A DNA stretch of 64,000 bases from contig JANSLP010000003.1 in NCBI GenBank assembly GCA_029298735.1, forward strand, positions 310,001-374,000. The letters are read 5' to 3'. The translations under genes and the position numbers were made by a program. This stretch comes from Ophiostoma sp. CBS 140.51 (taxonomy: Eukaryota > Ascomycota > Sordariomycetes > Ophiostomatales > Ophiostomataceae). Below the pieces are notes generated by a model that did no database searches, was not told the origin of the DNA, and was given only the letters and a program-made list of their open reading frames with translations. The stretch's first letter is position 1. Each line of letters opens with the position of its first letter. Below are positions 21,747 through 34,058 of this stretch, one piece after another.

Positions 21747-24744
21747 GTTTGTGTGTGTGTTCCCACCACACAAAGAAGCTTTGGCCGGTCTGCAGAGTGT
21801 CGTGGTCGAAGCGGGGGCGCATTGTTGCGACGCGCCGGGCTCTGGAAGCTCTGGACCTTGCACCTTGTGGGATGCCCATTGTTACTCCAAAAGGATTTCC
21901 CCCACAGGCTGTGAGATTGGATTACGTTTGACGGGCCAATGATACGTCCGGAAACAAACGTACTGTGGGTCTATCGTGCACGTGATATGGGGCGCCCGCG
22001 ATTCATTCACTTCTTTGCTTCTTTCAAGCAAGTGTGGGAAATCGCCGCCTCAGAAGGGGCAAGGCTTTGATGGGGCGCTGCTGTTGGGGGTGGGTTGCGT
22101 GTTTTTTTGCCGCTTTTCACCTTTGACCTCTGTTACCTCTCTGACTTTTTCCTTCTCGCGTCGCTGAGCAGGTTGTGCTTGTGAGCTTGTCTCCTATTGT
22201 CTCTTTTTAGTCCTAGTTTTTCGCCTATTTATTTTTTCAATTTGCCTTTCTTGTCATTTTCTGATCCATCACGTCCACTGTGTCAGTGTTTTCGCCTTCC
22301 AGTCTTGACTCTTTTCGACCGTAGTTCGCTCAGGCCCTCTTCCGACAGCTCAAAAAATCTATGAAAGGCAACCAAACAAGGCCAAAACGCTGCCAAGGCC
22401 CCGATGGACCCCCTGTAAGTACGAGTATTGTCCCGCCGCCATGCTGTTTTCGCTTGCAGCTTGTGCGAACCAGGGAGGAGCTCACCATGTCCATGGGTTC
22501 CAACAAGAACCAAAGAGTGAAAACAGGTCACATTGCCCAACGGCTTTCTGCGATTTCCCCGTCGATCATCGAGGTCACGTGGATCTACCAGTGCTCATAC
22601 GGTGCGCGAGACGGTCACCCCCAGGCCAGCATGCCAGGGGAAAGAATCCGACTCGCTGATGAGGGCGACGACGCGTGCCCTGGTCGACATGGGAGAGACT
22701 TTGATACTCCCTCCCCCTTGTATTTGTATTATGTGGTTTTTGAGTTGATTGACGTGCTGCTTTTTATGTCTTGCTTGACTACGACCCTATTGTCTGGAAG
22801 CTCACCGTATGTTTGCTTTTCTGAATCTCGGATGGTCGTTTTGTTTCTTTTTCCATGATATGCCTGCCTGTCTGGCCTGCGGCTGAACCTTTGGGCGTCA
22901 ATATTGTCTGCACACGTCGGGGGTGGCGTGCCAAACAGGGAGATGATGGACACCTTTGAAAGAAGCGGACTCGGAGACGAGATGGGATGTGGAGGTGGAG
23001 GTGGAGGAGTAGGTACTCAGTCAGAGTGGCCGTAAGAGTGGCTCGAGTGGCCAGCAGATGAAAATGATAGGAGCGAGCAATACGACAAGAGGAGGAGGGG
23101 CGAGGGTGACGAGACAAGAAAACGGGCAGCGCAGAGAGACAGACGAGAGGGGAAGGCGCAGACAGGGCCAGGCCCAGAAGGGCGGAGAACCCCAGAGAAC
23201 CCAGTGAACAAGTGTCTCTGGGCATCGCCGTTGCTCTTTCCCATTTTGTTCTCGTCGCTGTGACTTCGACTGGCCTCTCCTCCTGCTCCTTCCCCTCTCA
23301 GCAATGTCAACACGAACGATGTAAGATGGTTGGGAAGGGAAGGAAGGCACGCAGAAAAGTCGGGGAAGACAAGGCAAGCACGCCCGGCAGTTCCACCGAA
23401 AAACATCGAAACCTCATCCTCCGTAGCTTCCCAATATTTTCCAATATAAGGCGTGGACCCAGGAAATGGGCTTTGTCCCCCTTTCTCCCTTTTTCATTCC
23501 TTCCTCTACGAATTATCTTGCACAGTATTTCCTTCTGTCTCGCCGTTTGCTCCTTCCCCAGACGACCGTTCCCGTCAGCGTCCCATCCATCGCTAGTCCC
23601 CGTCCCTTCCTGCGCCCTGGATGCATATTGTATGGGGTGATGTCTACGCTTGAGGAACGTTTTTGAGTTTTTTATTCTGGGGCCTAACTTCCAACGTTTT
23701 CGACAACCTCGCTTGCAACGCCTGTTCGATCGATCACTTCCCATACTTTCTTCATATTTCCCATCCTTTCCCCTTCTTTCCCCTGCGCACCCCCATTGTC
23801 CCCTCTGTTGGCCCTCCGTTTGTCAAAGATTTCCATAGGCTCTTTGCCCCTCGAAACTCAAATCGGCCCTGTCTAGTCCAGTATAAATGCGGGGAAGTGG
23901 ATGTTTTCGGCGAACCGGATAGCTCTAGACTCTCGGCCTCCAGGTTTTGTTCCTCTGCCCTGGCGCCCCCGTTCAGTCCCGTTTGGCTTTGGCACCGCCT
24001 GGGCCTTTCTTTCTCTCTTTAACCTTAGGGGCGACTCAACAGTTCAACAGGCCCCCTCCCACTGGCTCGCTCCTGCATCAAGTCTCCGCACCTGCCCTGC
24101 CAGAACAGACTCCTGCCAGACTCCGCTAGAATCCTGACTCTCGAACCCAATCGTTCCTGACTCCTCTTCTGTCTGCAATTGCAATCCTTCCATCACTTGT
24201 CACCACTTTCCTCTCCGCTTCTCGTCAAGTCTCGCACTTTTTTGCACCGCTTTGCGTTTTGCACCAACTGGCAACTGTCACCAAATCACGCACAAAATCT
24301 GCAGTCTGCGCAACCAACCGTGCTTTGCGCCCCTCCCTCTTGGAGACAAAAGTACCGCAACATTCGTCGACAAGGACCAAGGATCCAAAGGACCAACCAA
24401 GCATTGCCCGTTGCATCGCCATCGATTCTGCATCACAGCGCAAGGACTTCTCCGGAGACTTTACTACGAACGACAACGACGACGAAGACGAAGACGACGA
24501 CACGACACTACTACGACACATCCCGGCATTTTTCGGCATAACTACCCTACGACGACGACGACGACAACGACGACGACATCTTGCCAGCGCAGGCGAGAAC
24601 TCAATCCCATACGCCTTATCCCTCATTTTTCGACCTCTTTTTGACCCACCCCGGTCGTATCTCGCCGCTTCACTTGCCGGCACTACCATCTCTTGACGCT
24701 CTACCAGGCCACTGTACAGCCCGTCTGTCCCAGCCGCCGCAGGC
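21747..24744. other. Long upstream region and leader of the Zn2Cys6 gene
   Basis: 3 kb. From about 23400 it is strongly C/T-rich on the plus strand, as in long fungal 5' leaders. It ends in a GAC-rich simple repeat (24468-24580). No gene recognised on either strand. Confidence 0.55.
24468..24580. repeat. GAC-rich simple repeat in leader
   Basis: Several interrupted (ACG)n runs, such as gacgaagacgaagacgacga and acgacgacgacgacgacaac, lie 165-277 nt before the ATG at 24745. Confidence 0.7.
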
Positions 24745-27700
24745 ATGAGACGCCAGAATCACTCCTGCGACCAGTGCCGTAAGGCCAAACGGGCATGCGA
24801 TGCCCCCTCTCTGCGTGAGACCGTCCGCCGTGGTTCGCTCTCCGAGTCGGACAAGAGCGAGCCGTTGATCGGCCTCGACCCTTCCGGTAAGTCTCGGCAT
24901 ATCTCTCCGGCCTCTCTAGTCGCTTCTTCCGCTTCTTCCGCTTCTTCCGTCTCTTCCGCTTCCTTTTTTTGTCATCTATCTAAACCTAACCTAACGTGGC
25001 CAGCAACAGCAAATGGCGCACCGCTGCTCGAGAACGAGTACCGGCCATGCTCGTACTGTCTCAAGACGAGCAAGCATTGCACCCTGAACTGGGCGCGCTC
25101 GCAGCTGCAGGCTGCATCCACCACACGCACCAGCGAGCTTCGCCAGAAGAAGCGTCAGCGGGCAACAGAAACACAGCAGGCACAGGCGCAGCGGACACAA
25201 AATCCTGTCACCAATGCTGCAGTACCTGGCATACCTGTATCGGCAGCACCGCCTTCAGGTCAGCCACCGGCACCCATGTTCCCCTCCCCGCCACAGTCGT
25301 CGGCTTCGACACTGCGCACCACTTCAGAAGCCAGTGATGTCAACGGCATCCCGCCTTCTGTTCCACTGACAGCAGCGGCCGCAAACGTAGATATGTCAGC
25401 CTTCTGGGATCCCACTCAGGCGTCGCCGTTCCAGTCTCTGACAAATCACCTCGATACGTTTGTACCACTTCCCGGCACACATCATCAGCATCACCATCAA
25501 CCGCAGGCACATCCGCACGGCGGCTTCACAAATGGTGTAGACTTGTCCACTCTTGGCTTTGACGCCAGTGTCGGTACAGATGGAACCAACGGCTTAGTCG
25601 GCCTGCCATTTGACGGCATGCCGGTCACCACCGCGGATCTTGTGTCGCGGCCTGCGTTCCACAACATGACCGCACCGGATCCCACGGCACTGTGGGCCAT
25701 GATGCCGAACCAGACCAATCTCGATGTCAACAACAGCCAAGCCGTGTTTGACTTGTCCACACCGGAGGTCTTCTCATCGGTCAACGGCGAGGACGAGGAC
25801 GGCTCTGCATCGTCCGTCATCACGGACGGTTACTCCATGCAGCACCGCTCCTCATTCGCTCACCCTCAGTTTGGCGGTGCCAACACACGCCGCATGTCCT
25901 CAACCTTCTCCATAGTGTCACCCAGCCCCAACACCGTCGAGTTCATGATGGCTACGCGCATCAACAACCACAGCATCTCCGAAAACTTGCTGCAGATCTA
26001 CCACGATGTCCTCGAGCACAACCTCACGTGCTGGATCACCGAAGAGACGTGCCCATACAATGTCTGGGCCCGCCCGCCCAAGCAGAAGCCCATGAAGTCT
26101 ATCGCCAGCGGTCCTGCCAACGTGAACTTTCCCATTGTCAATCTCGGCGGCCGTCGCACTTGGGCACCGCCAGCCAACCACAAGCAGCAGTTTGGTCCCA
26201 AGTGGTCAAACCGTGTCTACCGCCGTGTCATGAAGCTCGACAAGCTGGCACAGGCCGTGGGTATCATGCGCTTGACTCCCGCCCAAAACCAAGCTAGCCA
26301 AAAGGCCATGCATCTTGTCATCATGGCATTTGCCACGCAGTGGGCTCAGGGCAGCCAGCGCCAGCGCGAATCCTATGCTGCTGGCTTCGCCACCATGAAT
26401 TATGCCACAACCGAGGAGTTTGACCGCAGCATCCAGCGCTCTATGTGGCAGCAGGCCCGCATGGCTCTGCAAGACTGCGCAGATATCGAATCGTACCGCG
26501 TGGTCTGCGCTGAAATCATCTTCGGCATGACCCAGCGCCCTTGGGAAGAATATGAATTCGCCGAGCTGGAGCTCACCACCAGCCACGCCCAGTACGGCAA
26601 CGGCCCGCTGCCAACGGACGACGATACCAACGATAACGGTGCCGAGGCCCGCCGCCGCCGTGAGGCCATTCTGGAAAAGCTGAATGATGTCCTTGACAAG
26701 GACGGCCCGCCCATTTTCAGTGAGCGTGCCGCACGCAAGATCCACACGCTCAAGATCAAATTCGACAACTACGAGCTGGGATTCTTGGGCGACCAAACGA
26801 AGAACAGGCGGAACGGCCAGTATATGCGTGACGTGACCGACACGTCGTCCCCGTACATAGGCTCTGAGGAAAGCCAAACGGTCGGGCTGCTCTTCTGGCT
26901 GGCTGTCATGTTCGACACAATCTCAGCCACAATGACAGAACGCCCTGTGGTCCTGGCAGACGATGAGAGCCAGCACGAGGCTGCCGAGCACGACGACATG
27001 TTCTCAAGCAGAGCGTTCGGTCCGGGCGCGGATGCTGGCAGTACCGCCAGCAATGGTCGTGGTAATGGCAATGGTGCTGCGGGTAAGAACGGTGACGGCG
27101 GTAGTATTGGTCTGGAGGATATCATGGACGCCATGCGAAACAATGGCAGCGGTAGCAGCACGACCAGCAATGGCAGCGCCAAGGGCGGCAAGAGCAGACA
27201 GGGCAGCAGCAGCAGCAGCGGGGTTGACCCGGCCAGCATTACCACCAACGGCAAGCCGGCCAAGAAGAACAACCGGTGGCGCATCGACCTGTTCATCCAG
27301 GACGACCCGGAGCGCATGTCACACTCGCAGTACCACTACCCGTGCGCGTACGACGAGGCGGCCAGCGTCATCACGCGCACGGCGCCCGTCAAGGTGCTGC
27401 TGTACCGTGAGGTGCTCTACCTGCAGAACATGTTGCGCAAGCCGTACCTCACCAAGGGTGCACCCATTGAGGAGGTCATTAGCGAGACGCTCATGATCTA
27501 CCGCTACTGGAACCTGACATATGGCGCCTTTTATCGCGAGCTGATCCAGCACTACCCCACCGTGCCCACGCGCATCCGCGGCTGGTTCGTCTGTATCTTG
27601 TCCCACTGGCACTTGGGCGCGCTCATGATGGCCGACGTCATTGCGCTCATTGACGAGAACCGCGTCGGTCTTGAGGAGTCGCGCCAGCGCCGCGAGAACG

Positions 27701-28083
27701 CACGCACGGTCGCCAGCATCCGCCGCTCGAGCGCCATGCAGCTTGCCGACATTGCCCGCATCGCCACGCCGCTGATGCCCAACTCCGAATCGGACCCCAC
27801 CATGCCCGACTTCCACTATGCCGTGCGCGAGGGCACCATCTTGACCGAGCCCTGGACGATGCTGCTGATCCGCGCCTTTTCCAAGGCCGCCACCATCCAC
27901 CTCCGGGAGGCCGACGGCATCCGGCAGCAAGCGTCTACGGACTTGCTGGGCCACGAGGGCGAGACCTGCCGCCAGAGCCTGCGGCACTGCGAGGAGTGCA
28001 TACAGGCGCTGTGGTACCTGGGCAAGAAGTCGGACATGGCGCGCAATGTGGCGGCCGTGCTGTTCCGCGCAATGAATGTGTGA
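24745..28083 (+). CDS. Zn2Cys6 fungal transcription factor
   Basis: Exons are 24745-24886 and 25004-28083, giving 1073 residues after splicing. The binuclear cluster is split by the intron. Exon 1 has C8DQC11RKAKRAC18DAP and a Ser-rich linker. Exon 2 has CSYCLKTSKHC. The intron is 117 nt with donor GTAAGT, CTAACCTAAC branch sites and acceptor GGCCAG. It is a multiple of three and contains no stop. Residues about 90-450 are Gln/Pro/Ser-rich and disordered. Residues about 450-1070 are a helical fungal regulatory domain, interrupted by a Gly/Asn/Ser-rich insert (DNA about 27010-27240). The protein would bind CGG-type sites in the nucleus. The long spacing inside the cluster recalls NosA/RosA-like developmental regulators, a tentative link. 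Confidence 0.85.
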   Translation: MRRQNHSCDQCRKAKRACDAPSLRETVRRGSLSESDKSEPLIGLDPSGKSRHISPASLVASSASSASSVSSASFFCHLSKPNLTWPATANGAPLLENEYRPCSYCLKTSKHCTLNWARSQLQAASTTRTSELRQKKRQRATETQQAQAQRTQNPVTNAAVPGIPVSAAPPSGQPPAPMFPSPPQSSASTLRTTSEASDVNGIPPSVPLTAAAANVDMSAFWDPTQASPFQSLTNHLDTFVPLPGTHHQHHHQPQAHPHGGFTNGVDLSTLGFDASVGTDGTNGLVGLPFDGMPVTTADLVSRPAFHNMTAPDPTALWAMMPNQTNLDVNNSQAVFDLSTPEVFSSVNGEDEDGSASSVITDGYSMQHRSSFAHPQFGGANTRRMSSTFSIVSPSPNTVEFMMATRINNHSISENLLQIYHDVLEHNLTCWITEETCPYNVWARPPKQKPMKSIASGPANVNFPIVNLGGRRTWAPPANHKQQFGPKWSNRVYRRVMKLDKLAQAVGIMRLTPAQNQASQKAMHLVIMAFATQWAQGSQRQRESYAAGFATMNYATTEEFDRSIQRSMWQQARMALQDCADIESYRVVCAEIIFGMTQRPWEEYEFAELELTTSHAQYGNGPLPTDDDTNDNGAEARRRREAILEKLNDVLDKDGPPIFSERAARKIHTLKIKFDNYELGFLGDQTKNRRNGQYMRDVTDTSSPYIGSEESQTVGLLFWLAVMFDTISATMTERPVVLADDESQHEAAEHDDMFSSRAFGPGADAGSTASNGRGNGNGAAGKNGDGGSIGLEDIMDAMRNNGSGSSTTSNGSAKGGKSRQGSSSSSGVDPASITTNGKPAKKNNRWRIDLFIQDDPERMSHSQYHYPCAYDEAASVITRTAPVKVLLYREVLYLQNMLRKPYLTKGAPIEEVISETLMIYRYWNLTYGAFYRELIQHYPTVPTRIRGWFVCILSHWHLGALMMADVIALIDENRVGLEESRQRRENARTVASIRRSSAMQLADIARIATPLMPNSESDPTMPDFHYAVREGTILTEPWTMLLIRAFSKAATIHLREADGIRQQASTDLLGHEGETCRQSLRHCEECIQALWYLGKKSDMARNVAAVLFRAMNV

Positions 28084-30333
28084 TGTTGAGTTGTTGCGTG
28101 TCAAGGTTGTCGTGTGTTGAGGCGACGTTTTGCTTTTTGTTTCTTTTTTTTTTCTTTCTGATCCTTCCCGCTTGTGTTACCACGGGGGGGTCTGTGGTTT
28201 GTTCTCTGTTTTTGCTGCGTTTCTGTCGGGTTGTTTTCTTGTTGGCGGTGGTAGCAACGGGTCAAAAACTGGCGTCCGTTGTTCCTAATGATTCTGCTTC
28301 TGCTTTGTCGTTGCGTCTTTCTTTCCTTCGTTTCTTTTGGATATCGATGCCATTTTGGAATATCTCGGTGTAATTTCGCGGTGTCGACGAGGAGGGGTTT
28401 TGTTGAGCGGTCTGTTTTTCTCTTCTGTCCTTTTAACTATTGCTTTTCGGTCTCTGTTCTCTATTTTGGTTAGTAAGGAACACAGTGTGCAACGGTCTTC
28501 TTCAACATGACCACGGTTATGTTTTTCAGCGTTTGGGTTCATGTTTCGATGCTTATGTTTTGGACGTTTCGTTTTGGATGCTTGGATGTTTTGGCGAATT
28601 TGGTGTCGGGACAAAGTTGACAAAGTTGGCAAAGGTTCTGATGATATTTCAATAAGTGTTTTCCGCCCAAAGTTTGACAATGATTTGAATTTTATTTGTC
28701 GCAATTTTTCGCACCGTTTTGCAGATCTGGCAATGATTGATTTGTCGCAGTCCTGTTTTCGGTTTTTGTTGCTTCCGTTGTGCGTCTGAGATGTTGGTCT
28801 CCCTTTTTATGTTGTTTGTCAGGTTGGCCCGAAGACCGAGGGGGTGAGAGAGAGTGAGAGAGACCGAGAGACAGAAAGAGAGACAAGGGGCTAAAAAGAG
28901 GGGGAAGGAGAAGGAGGAAGAGTAATCTTTGTATGTCAGAAGCTCAAAGTCACAAGCCAGCTGCTTCCTTTATTTCTTATTATTTCTTATTCTTATTTCC
29001 CATCTTTTTTATTAATTTATTTTGATTATTTCTTCCTACTCAATATTTTTTTGGTCATTTATCTCTTATTCCCTTGGCGAGTCGTGCCCGCCATCCATGC
29101 CCGACTTTTGCTATCAAAACAGCATCTCCGGCATCCAATGAAGAGCTCTCCCGTCCTCAATGCCACCCCAAATAAGACTAAATTAAGAGTGGATGAGTGG
29201 ACGCGGCTGATGCTTCCCGCGCTGTCCCTCCTTCAGACGGCAAACGACAGCCACATGATTGGTTCCTACAGCATCACGGATCCGCAAAAACGAACAGACG
29301 TCCTCGCTCTTCTGCAAAAGCGCATCCTCCCTGGCTTTCGATCTAGGTTCTGGGCCTGGTTTCGAGCCGCTTTCTGGCTTTGAGGCATGTGCTTTTCCAA
29401 ACCATTTCTAATCATTTCCAACCGTTTCCTCCCATTTGCCATTTTGGGATCCGGGGTTGCGTTGGGCTGCGCGGAGTGTGGAGTTGTTAGTTTAACGTCC
29501 CGCCCCCTGGCTTGCCGCCTTGCCGCTTTGCTGATGGACTGCTCGTCGGTTGCTCAAGAATTGCTCATGTTTCTCGCATGCTCACATCCTCACATTCTGA
29601 CATGTTCATTCCCCGGAATTAACCCAGGCATATCCCGGAAATGTGGTCCGAGTACGGGTGATCCTTTGGGTGAGGTTGGGAGAGTGAGACGATGCAAGTC
29701 ACGTGTGCGTCCATCTGGGGTACCTTCTTGCGCATGTTTGGCAGGCACTACTGTAAAGTGTAACACGTGACCTCGCGGCAAGGGACACAAGTCCGAATCG
29801 CGAAACGTCATTGCATAATTCAAGACCGTGAATTGCTCGCCTCTTTTCACACATCTCGGGTCGCGAAGCTCAGCTTACGAACACCACACACCACCGCATC
29901 CTTCGCGTCTACGACCAGACAACCAGACAGTTCACCGAACTGCTATTCCCAGACACATCCGAAGCTCAAGATCGATCTCCAACAGGTTCAAGCCAAAACA
30001 CGTCCCCGCACATTTGATATCACAAATCCCCAGACTGCGGGGCCACATCTCGCCTCGTTCTCCTGGTCTCGATGTTGTCTTTGAAGTCGCCCTCGCTTGC
30101 CTCCGCCGCCGTTGATTCTCCAGCTGGCAGTCTGCAGCACTCCCATATCTGCTGCCGCGCGATGTTGCCAAGGCAAGTCGGCTCCAACTTCCCGCCTTGT
30201 TTACGGGGGTGGTGCCCCATTTCACGTAGGACTTTGGTGCAAGCCTGCGCCCTAACCCCAGAAACAAGACGACGCGGGAGATGGCCACTGCGGAACATTA
30301 TTTTCTACACATACTAACCCGCAAAACCCGCAG
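28084..30333. other. Intergenic spacer between the regulator and APN2
   Basis: 2.2 kb. The first 850 bp are T/G-rich, a likely long 3' untranslated region. A GA-rich run lies at 28840-28920. The last kilobase leads to APN2 and holds only short frames without motifs. Confidence 0.55.
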
Positions 30334-33303
30334 ATGACGGTGCGCATTGTCACATGGAATGGTAAGTTCCGTCCGGGGAATGTATGTAGATGCGTGCATG
30401 GCTAAGCTTTTGTGCGGCTCGCTAACATGCTGTCTCCAGTCAACGGCATTCGAAATCCGTTGAAGTACTCGCCATGGAACAAGGACCGAAGTCTAAAGGT
30501 ACAATTCCACGAAGACGAACAAGCGAGGGCACGAAGCAGCGAGACGAGAGACAAGCCGAATGCCGATGCCGACGGTGTCCTTTCTGTCCAATCGTCTTTG
30601 GGCATGGCTTCGTATCCGCGGTAAAGCTGTACTTTTTTTTGCTGACATGCACCCGCACACACACAGGCCATGTTTGATATCCTCGAGGCGGACATTGTCT
30701 GTTTTCAGGAAGTCAAGACACCCAAGGCGAGCTTAACTGACGACCTCGTGTTCGTCGACGGCTGGGATACCTTTTACAGCTTTCCTCACAGCTTGACGGG
30801 ATACTCGGGCGTGGCCGTCTACACGAGGGACAGCAAGTGCGTTCCGCTGCGTGTCGAGGAGGGTGTAACAGGCATCCTCAAGATCCCCGGCACACAGACG
30901 CGGTATGTCGATGCACCACCAGACAAACAGATTGGCGGCTACCCAACCGACAGGCAGCTGCGCAGAGCCGCCGTCGGCCGCGACGTCATTGACTCCGAGG
31001 GCCGCTGCCTCATCCTCGAGTTCCCTCTGTTTGTCCTCATCAACGTATACTGCCCGGCCCGCCGCAACCATGAACGCACGGGCTACCGCAACACGTTTTT
31101 GCTCGCCCTCGATGTACGCATCCGCAACCTGGCCGCGGAGGGCAAGAACGTCGTCCTGTGCGGTGACCTCAACATTATGCGCGACCAGCTCGACACAGCC
31201 GGCATCTGGGGCCACGGCGGGATTAAGGTCCTCGCCGAGGCTCTCGAATTTGACGAAAACTACATGACCATGCGGGCGCCCAAACTGCTGAGCCAGCTGC
31301 TGTTCAATAGCCGGACCATATCGGACACGGGCACGCCCTTTATTGACGAGACCACGGAGACACGGCGTCCGCCTGTGCTCTACGATACATGCCGCGAGCT
31401 GCACCCCGACCGGACAGGCATGTTTACCTGCTGGGATACACGCAAGAACCACCGGCCGGCCAACTTTGGGTCGCGCATCGACCTAATAATGTGCAGTCCC
31501 AAAGTCATGCAGCTCGTACAGGAGGCCAACATTCAGCCGCATCTCCTTGGCTCGGACCATTGTCCTGTCTACGTTGTGCTGCAGGAGGCCATCGGCGATG
31601 ATGACGCTGTCGAAGCGGGTGAAACAGCAGAATCCAAGGACATGGCATATACTCTCGACTATCTCAACCCACCAGGTCGGTTCGTGGATGGCCAGAATGT
31701 TCTTCCACCGGACGAGGATACTGCACTGCTGAAGAAGCGTTTTCCACAGTCCGGCCGTCGCATGCCACAGTTCTCCAATCGCAGGCACATTGCCAGCATG
31801 TTCCAGAGGGCCTCAAAGCCTGCTGCTCCTACTCCTGTCGCACAAGACCAAAAGTCGTCCGCTCATCCAGCAGCAGCTGACACTTCTGTTCAGCCGTCCA
31901 CACCCGAACTGCCAGCTATCCTCAAAGCAGAAGCTGTCGAGCTGGTGGAATCTGACTTTGAAGGCGATGACGGTGCGGGGATGATTGAAGATGAAGAGGA
32001 GGACGGTAACAATGTGGAGGATACAGACGATGCAAACGGTGCACCCGGAACGGTGGAGGAGGACGAACGGTTCGAATACGTTGCAAGGTCAGGGGCAGTA
32101 TCAAAAATGTCAAAAACGCAACAGCCGACTGACCTACCACAAGCAAGCATCAAGGACAACGAAGGCCGAGGATCTCAGAAAAAACAACGACCTCCTCCCC
32201 TCCATGCGAATGAAGACGCTCTATCCTCGGTCGTCCCGTCGGTCGTCTCACCATCCCTGCCAAGTAGGCCTCTTCCCCTCACAGCAGCAGACGAGAACCA
32301 AAATGGAGGTGTAGACGCAGACGTGGGCGTGAGCGAAACGTCGGCTGTCCACGGCTGTCGTTCACAAACACCCTCCACAGATCTTCCCTTCGAGCGAGGG
32401 AGGTCAAAAACACCAATCGTGGAGAGCAGCACCAGCACATCAGAACGCAAACCAAACCAAATGCAGTCGTTTTGGGGTGATCGTTCTGGGGTTGACGTTA
32501 GTCGCGAGCGGGGGAACACTGGGGCGTCTGAGGAGTCTGGGGAAGCTGAGGTCGCCCTAGCGCCGCCACCACTGACAGCACCATCATTGGCATCACCACC
32601 ACCACCACCAAAACCCAAGACAGCGTTACCAGCATCACAGTCGGCGACTCCATCACTTCTGCCATCGTCGACGACAACGGCGACGCGACGCAGTCTGGCG
32701 CGGTCCCAGAGTGGGGCTTCAAACTCGTCAACGGCCAACACCGCCAACGCCTCGTTGTCGTCATCGTCTGCCCGGCCGGCGAAAAAGGCCAAGACGTCGG
32801 CCAATTCGTCTTCTTCGGCGTCCACGGGCATCCAAATGTCTATGAATATGTTTCTCACTGCCCGGCCCGCCAAAGAAAAGGAGGAACATAAGAAGCAGCC
32901 TGCACCGGTTGCAGAGAGTACACCTGTACCCCAATCACAACCCTCCCCCTCACCATCCACAGCTGTCGCTTCCGCTTTGGACGAGGCAAATACAGCTGCC
33001 GCTGCAGACAATGAGGCCGCCGAATGGATGACTGCTGAAGAAGTCGATGCTGCCTTTAAAAACCTCGACGCCGCCAAGGCTTCGTGGTCCCGCTTGGGCC
33101 TCGGCCAGCGCCAGGCTCCGCTGTGTGAACACGGCGAACCATGCAAGACTTTTGTCACCAAAAAGGCCGGCGTCAACAGTGGCAGGTCATTTTACATGTG
33201 CGCACGACCGCCTGGGCCGCTGGGCAAAAAGGAAAAGGGCACGGCGTGGCAGTGTACGACCTTTGTATGGTGTCGCGACTGGCGGCCCGACCGGACTGAA
33301 TGA
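30334..33303 (+). CDS. apn2: AP endonuclease 2 (class II abasic endonuclease)
   Basis: Three exons, 30334-30361, 30440-30498 and 30667-33303, give 907 residues. The first exon is only 28 nt and reads MTVRIVTWN|V. Introns are 78 nt (GTAAGT...TCCAG) and 168 nt (GTACAA...ACACAG). The exonuclease III-type core shows NVNGIRN, FQEVKT (metal-binding Glu), CGDLNIM, RIDLIMCS and GSDHCPVYV. A long acidic and Ser-rich linker contains QMSMNMFL, which fits a PCNA-interacting QxxMxxF[FL] box. The C-terminus is a GRF-type zinc finger (CEHGEPCKTFV...GRSFYMC...WQCTTFVW). The enzyme cleaves DNA at abasic sites and trims 3' ends in nuclear base-excision repair. APN2 is a standard flank of the MAT locus in filamentous ascomycetes. 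Confidence 0.95.
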
Positions 33304-34058
33304 AGAAAGTAAACAAAATTAGATATACTTCTTGTTGACAATACCCAATTTATTAGCATAACCAGCATTCAAACTATATTTCACTTCATTCGAATTATTT
33401 TGTTTCATTTGTGATGTTTTATTGTCATTTATTTATGTACTGAAAGAACTTGTAAATATTTTTCCAACAATTTATTCTTATTTTTTCTACCACAAATTAT
33501 GATAAAAAAATAAAATAAAACCTCATCTTTTACATCAAATAAAGAAAACTGTAATAAGCTTCACAGATTGCTACTAGTTTAGGAAAAACAGTATCTAAAA
33601 GTGCAGTGAATTCATTGAATGTATTGATGAGCTATTCAGAAACGCACGATAAACCAAGTTAAAGTTCCAACGCCATGAGAGCTAAGTAAGAAAAGACGTT
33701 AAACCAAAAGGTGAAGGGAGGAAGTGTCCAACAAAAGGACAAACAAAAAAAGACAAAAAACACAAAATTACTCCAATCCGTGCGTGTTGTCTGATGGTCA
33801 AGGAAAAAAAATGACCATCAGACCGAAATCATCAAAAAACCAAAACAACACCGAATCTTCCAGAAAATCACACATAATTAAAAGCCCTAAGCCATGCTTC
33901 GCTGCTGTGGCAAATCAAGGGCTGTGTACAGTACCGGCTGTGCTGTCAAAGTGGCTCCTGTACAGGAAGAAGAAGTAAAAATATATAAAAAGACAATGAG
34001 AGAAGAAAGGAAATGTGAGGGATCGTTGAGAAGAGAGAGAATGCTGTGCCATAAAGGC
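33304..34058. other. AT-rich convergent spacer
   Basis: Between the 3' ends of APN2 (plus) and the RING gene (minus). 33310-33620 is very AT-rich with A and T runs. No gene seen. Confidence 0.6.

Noticed and set aside
20655..21863. 402-codon minus frame across the esterase gene
   Set aside because: Antisense shadow of a GC-rich coding gene with clear catalytic motifs on the plus strand.
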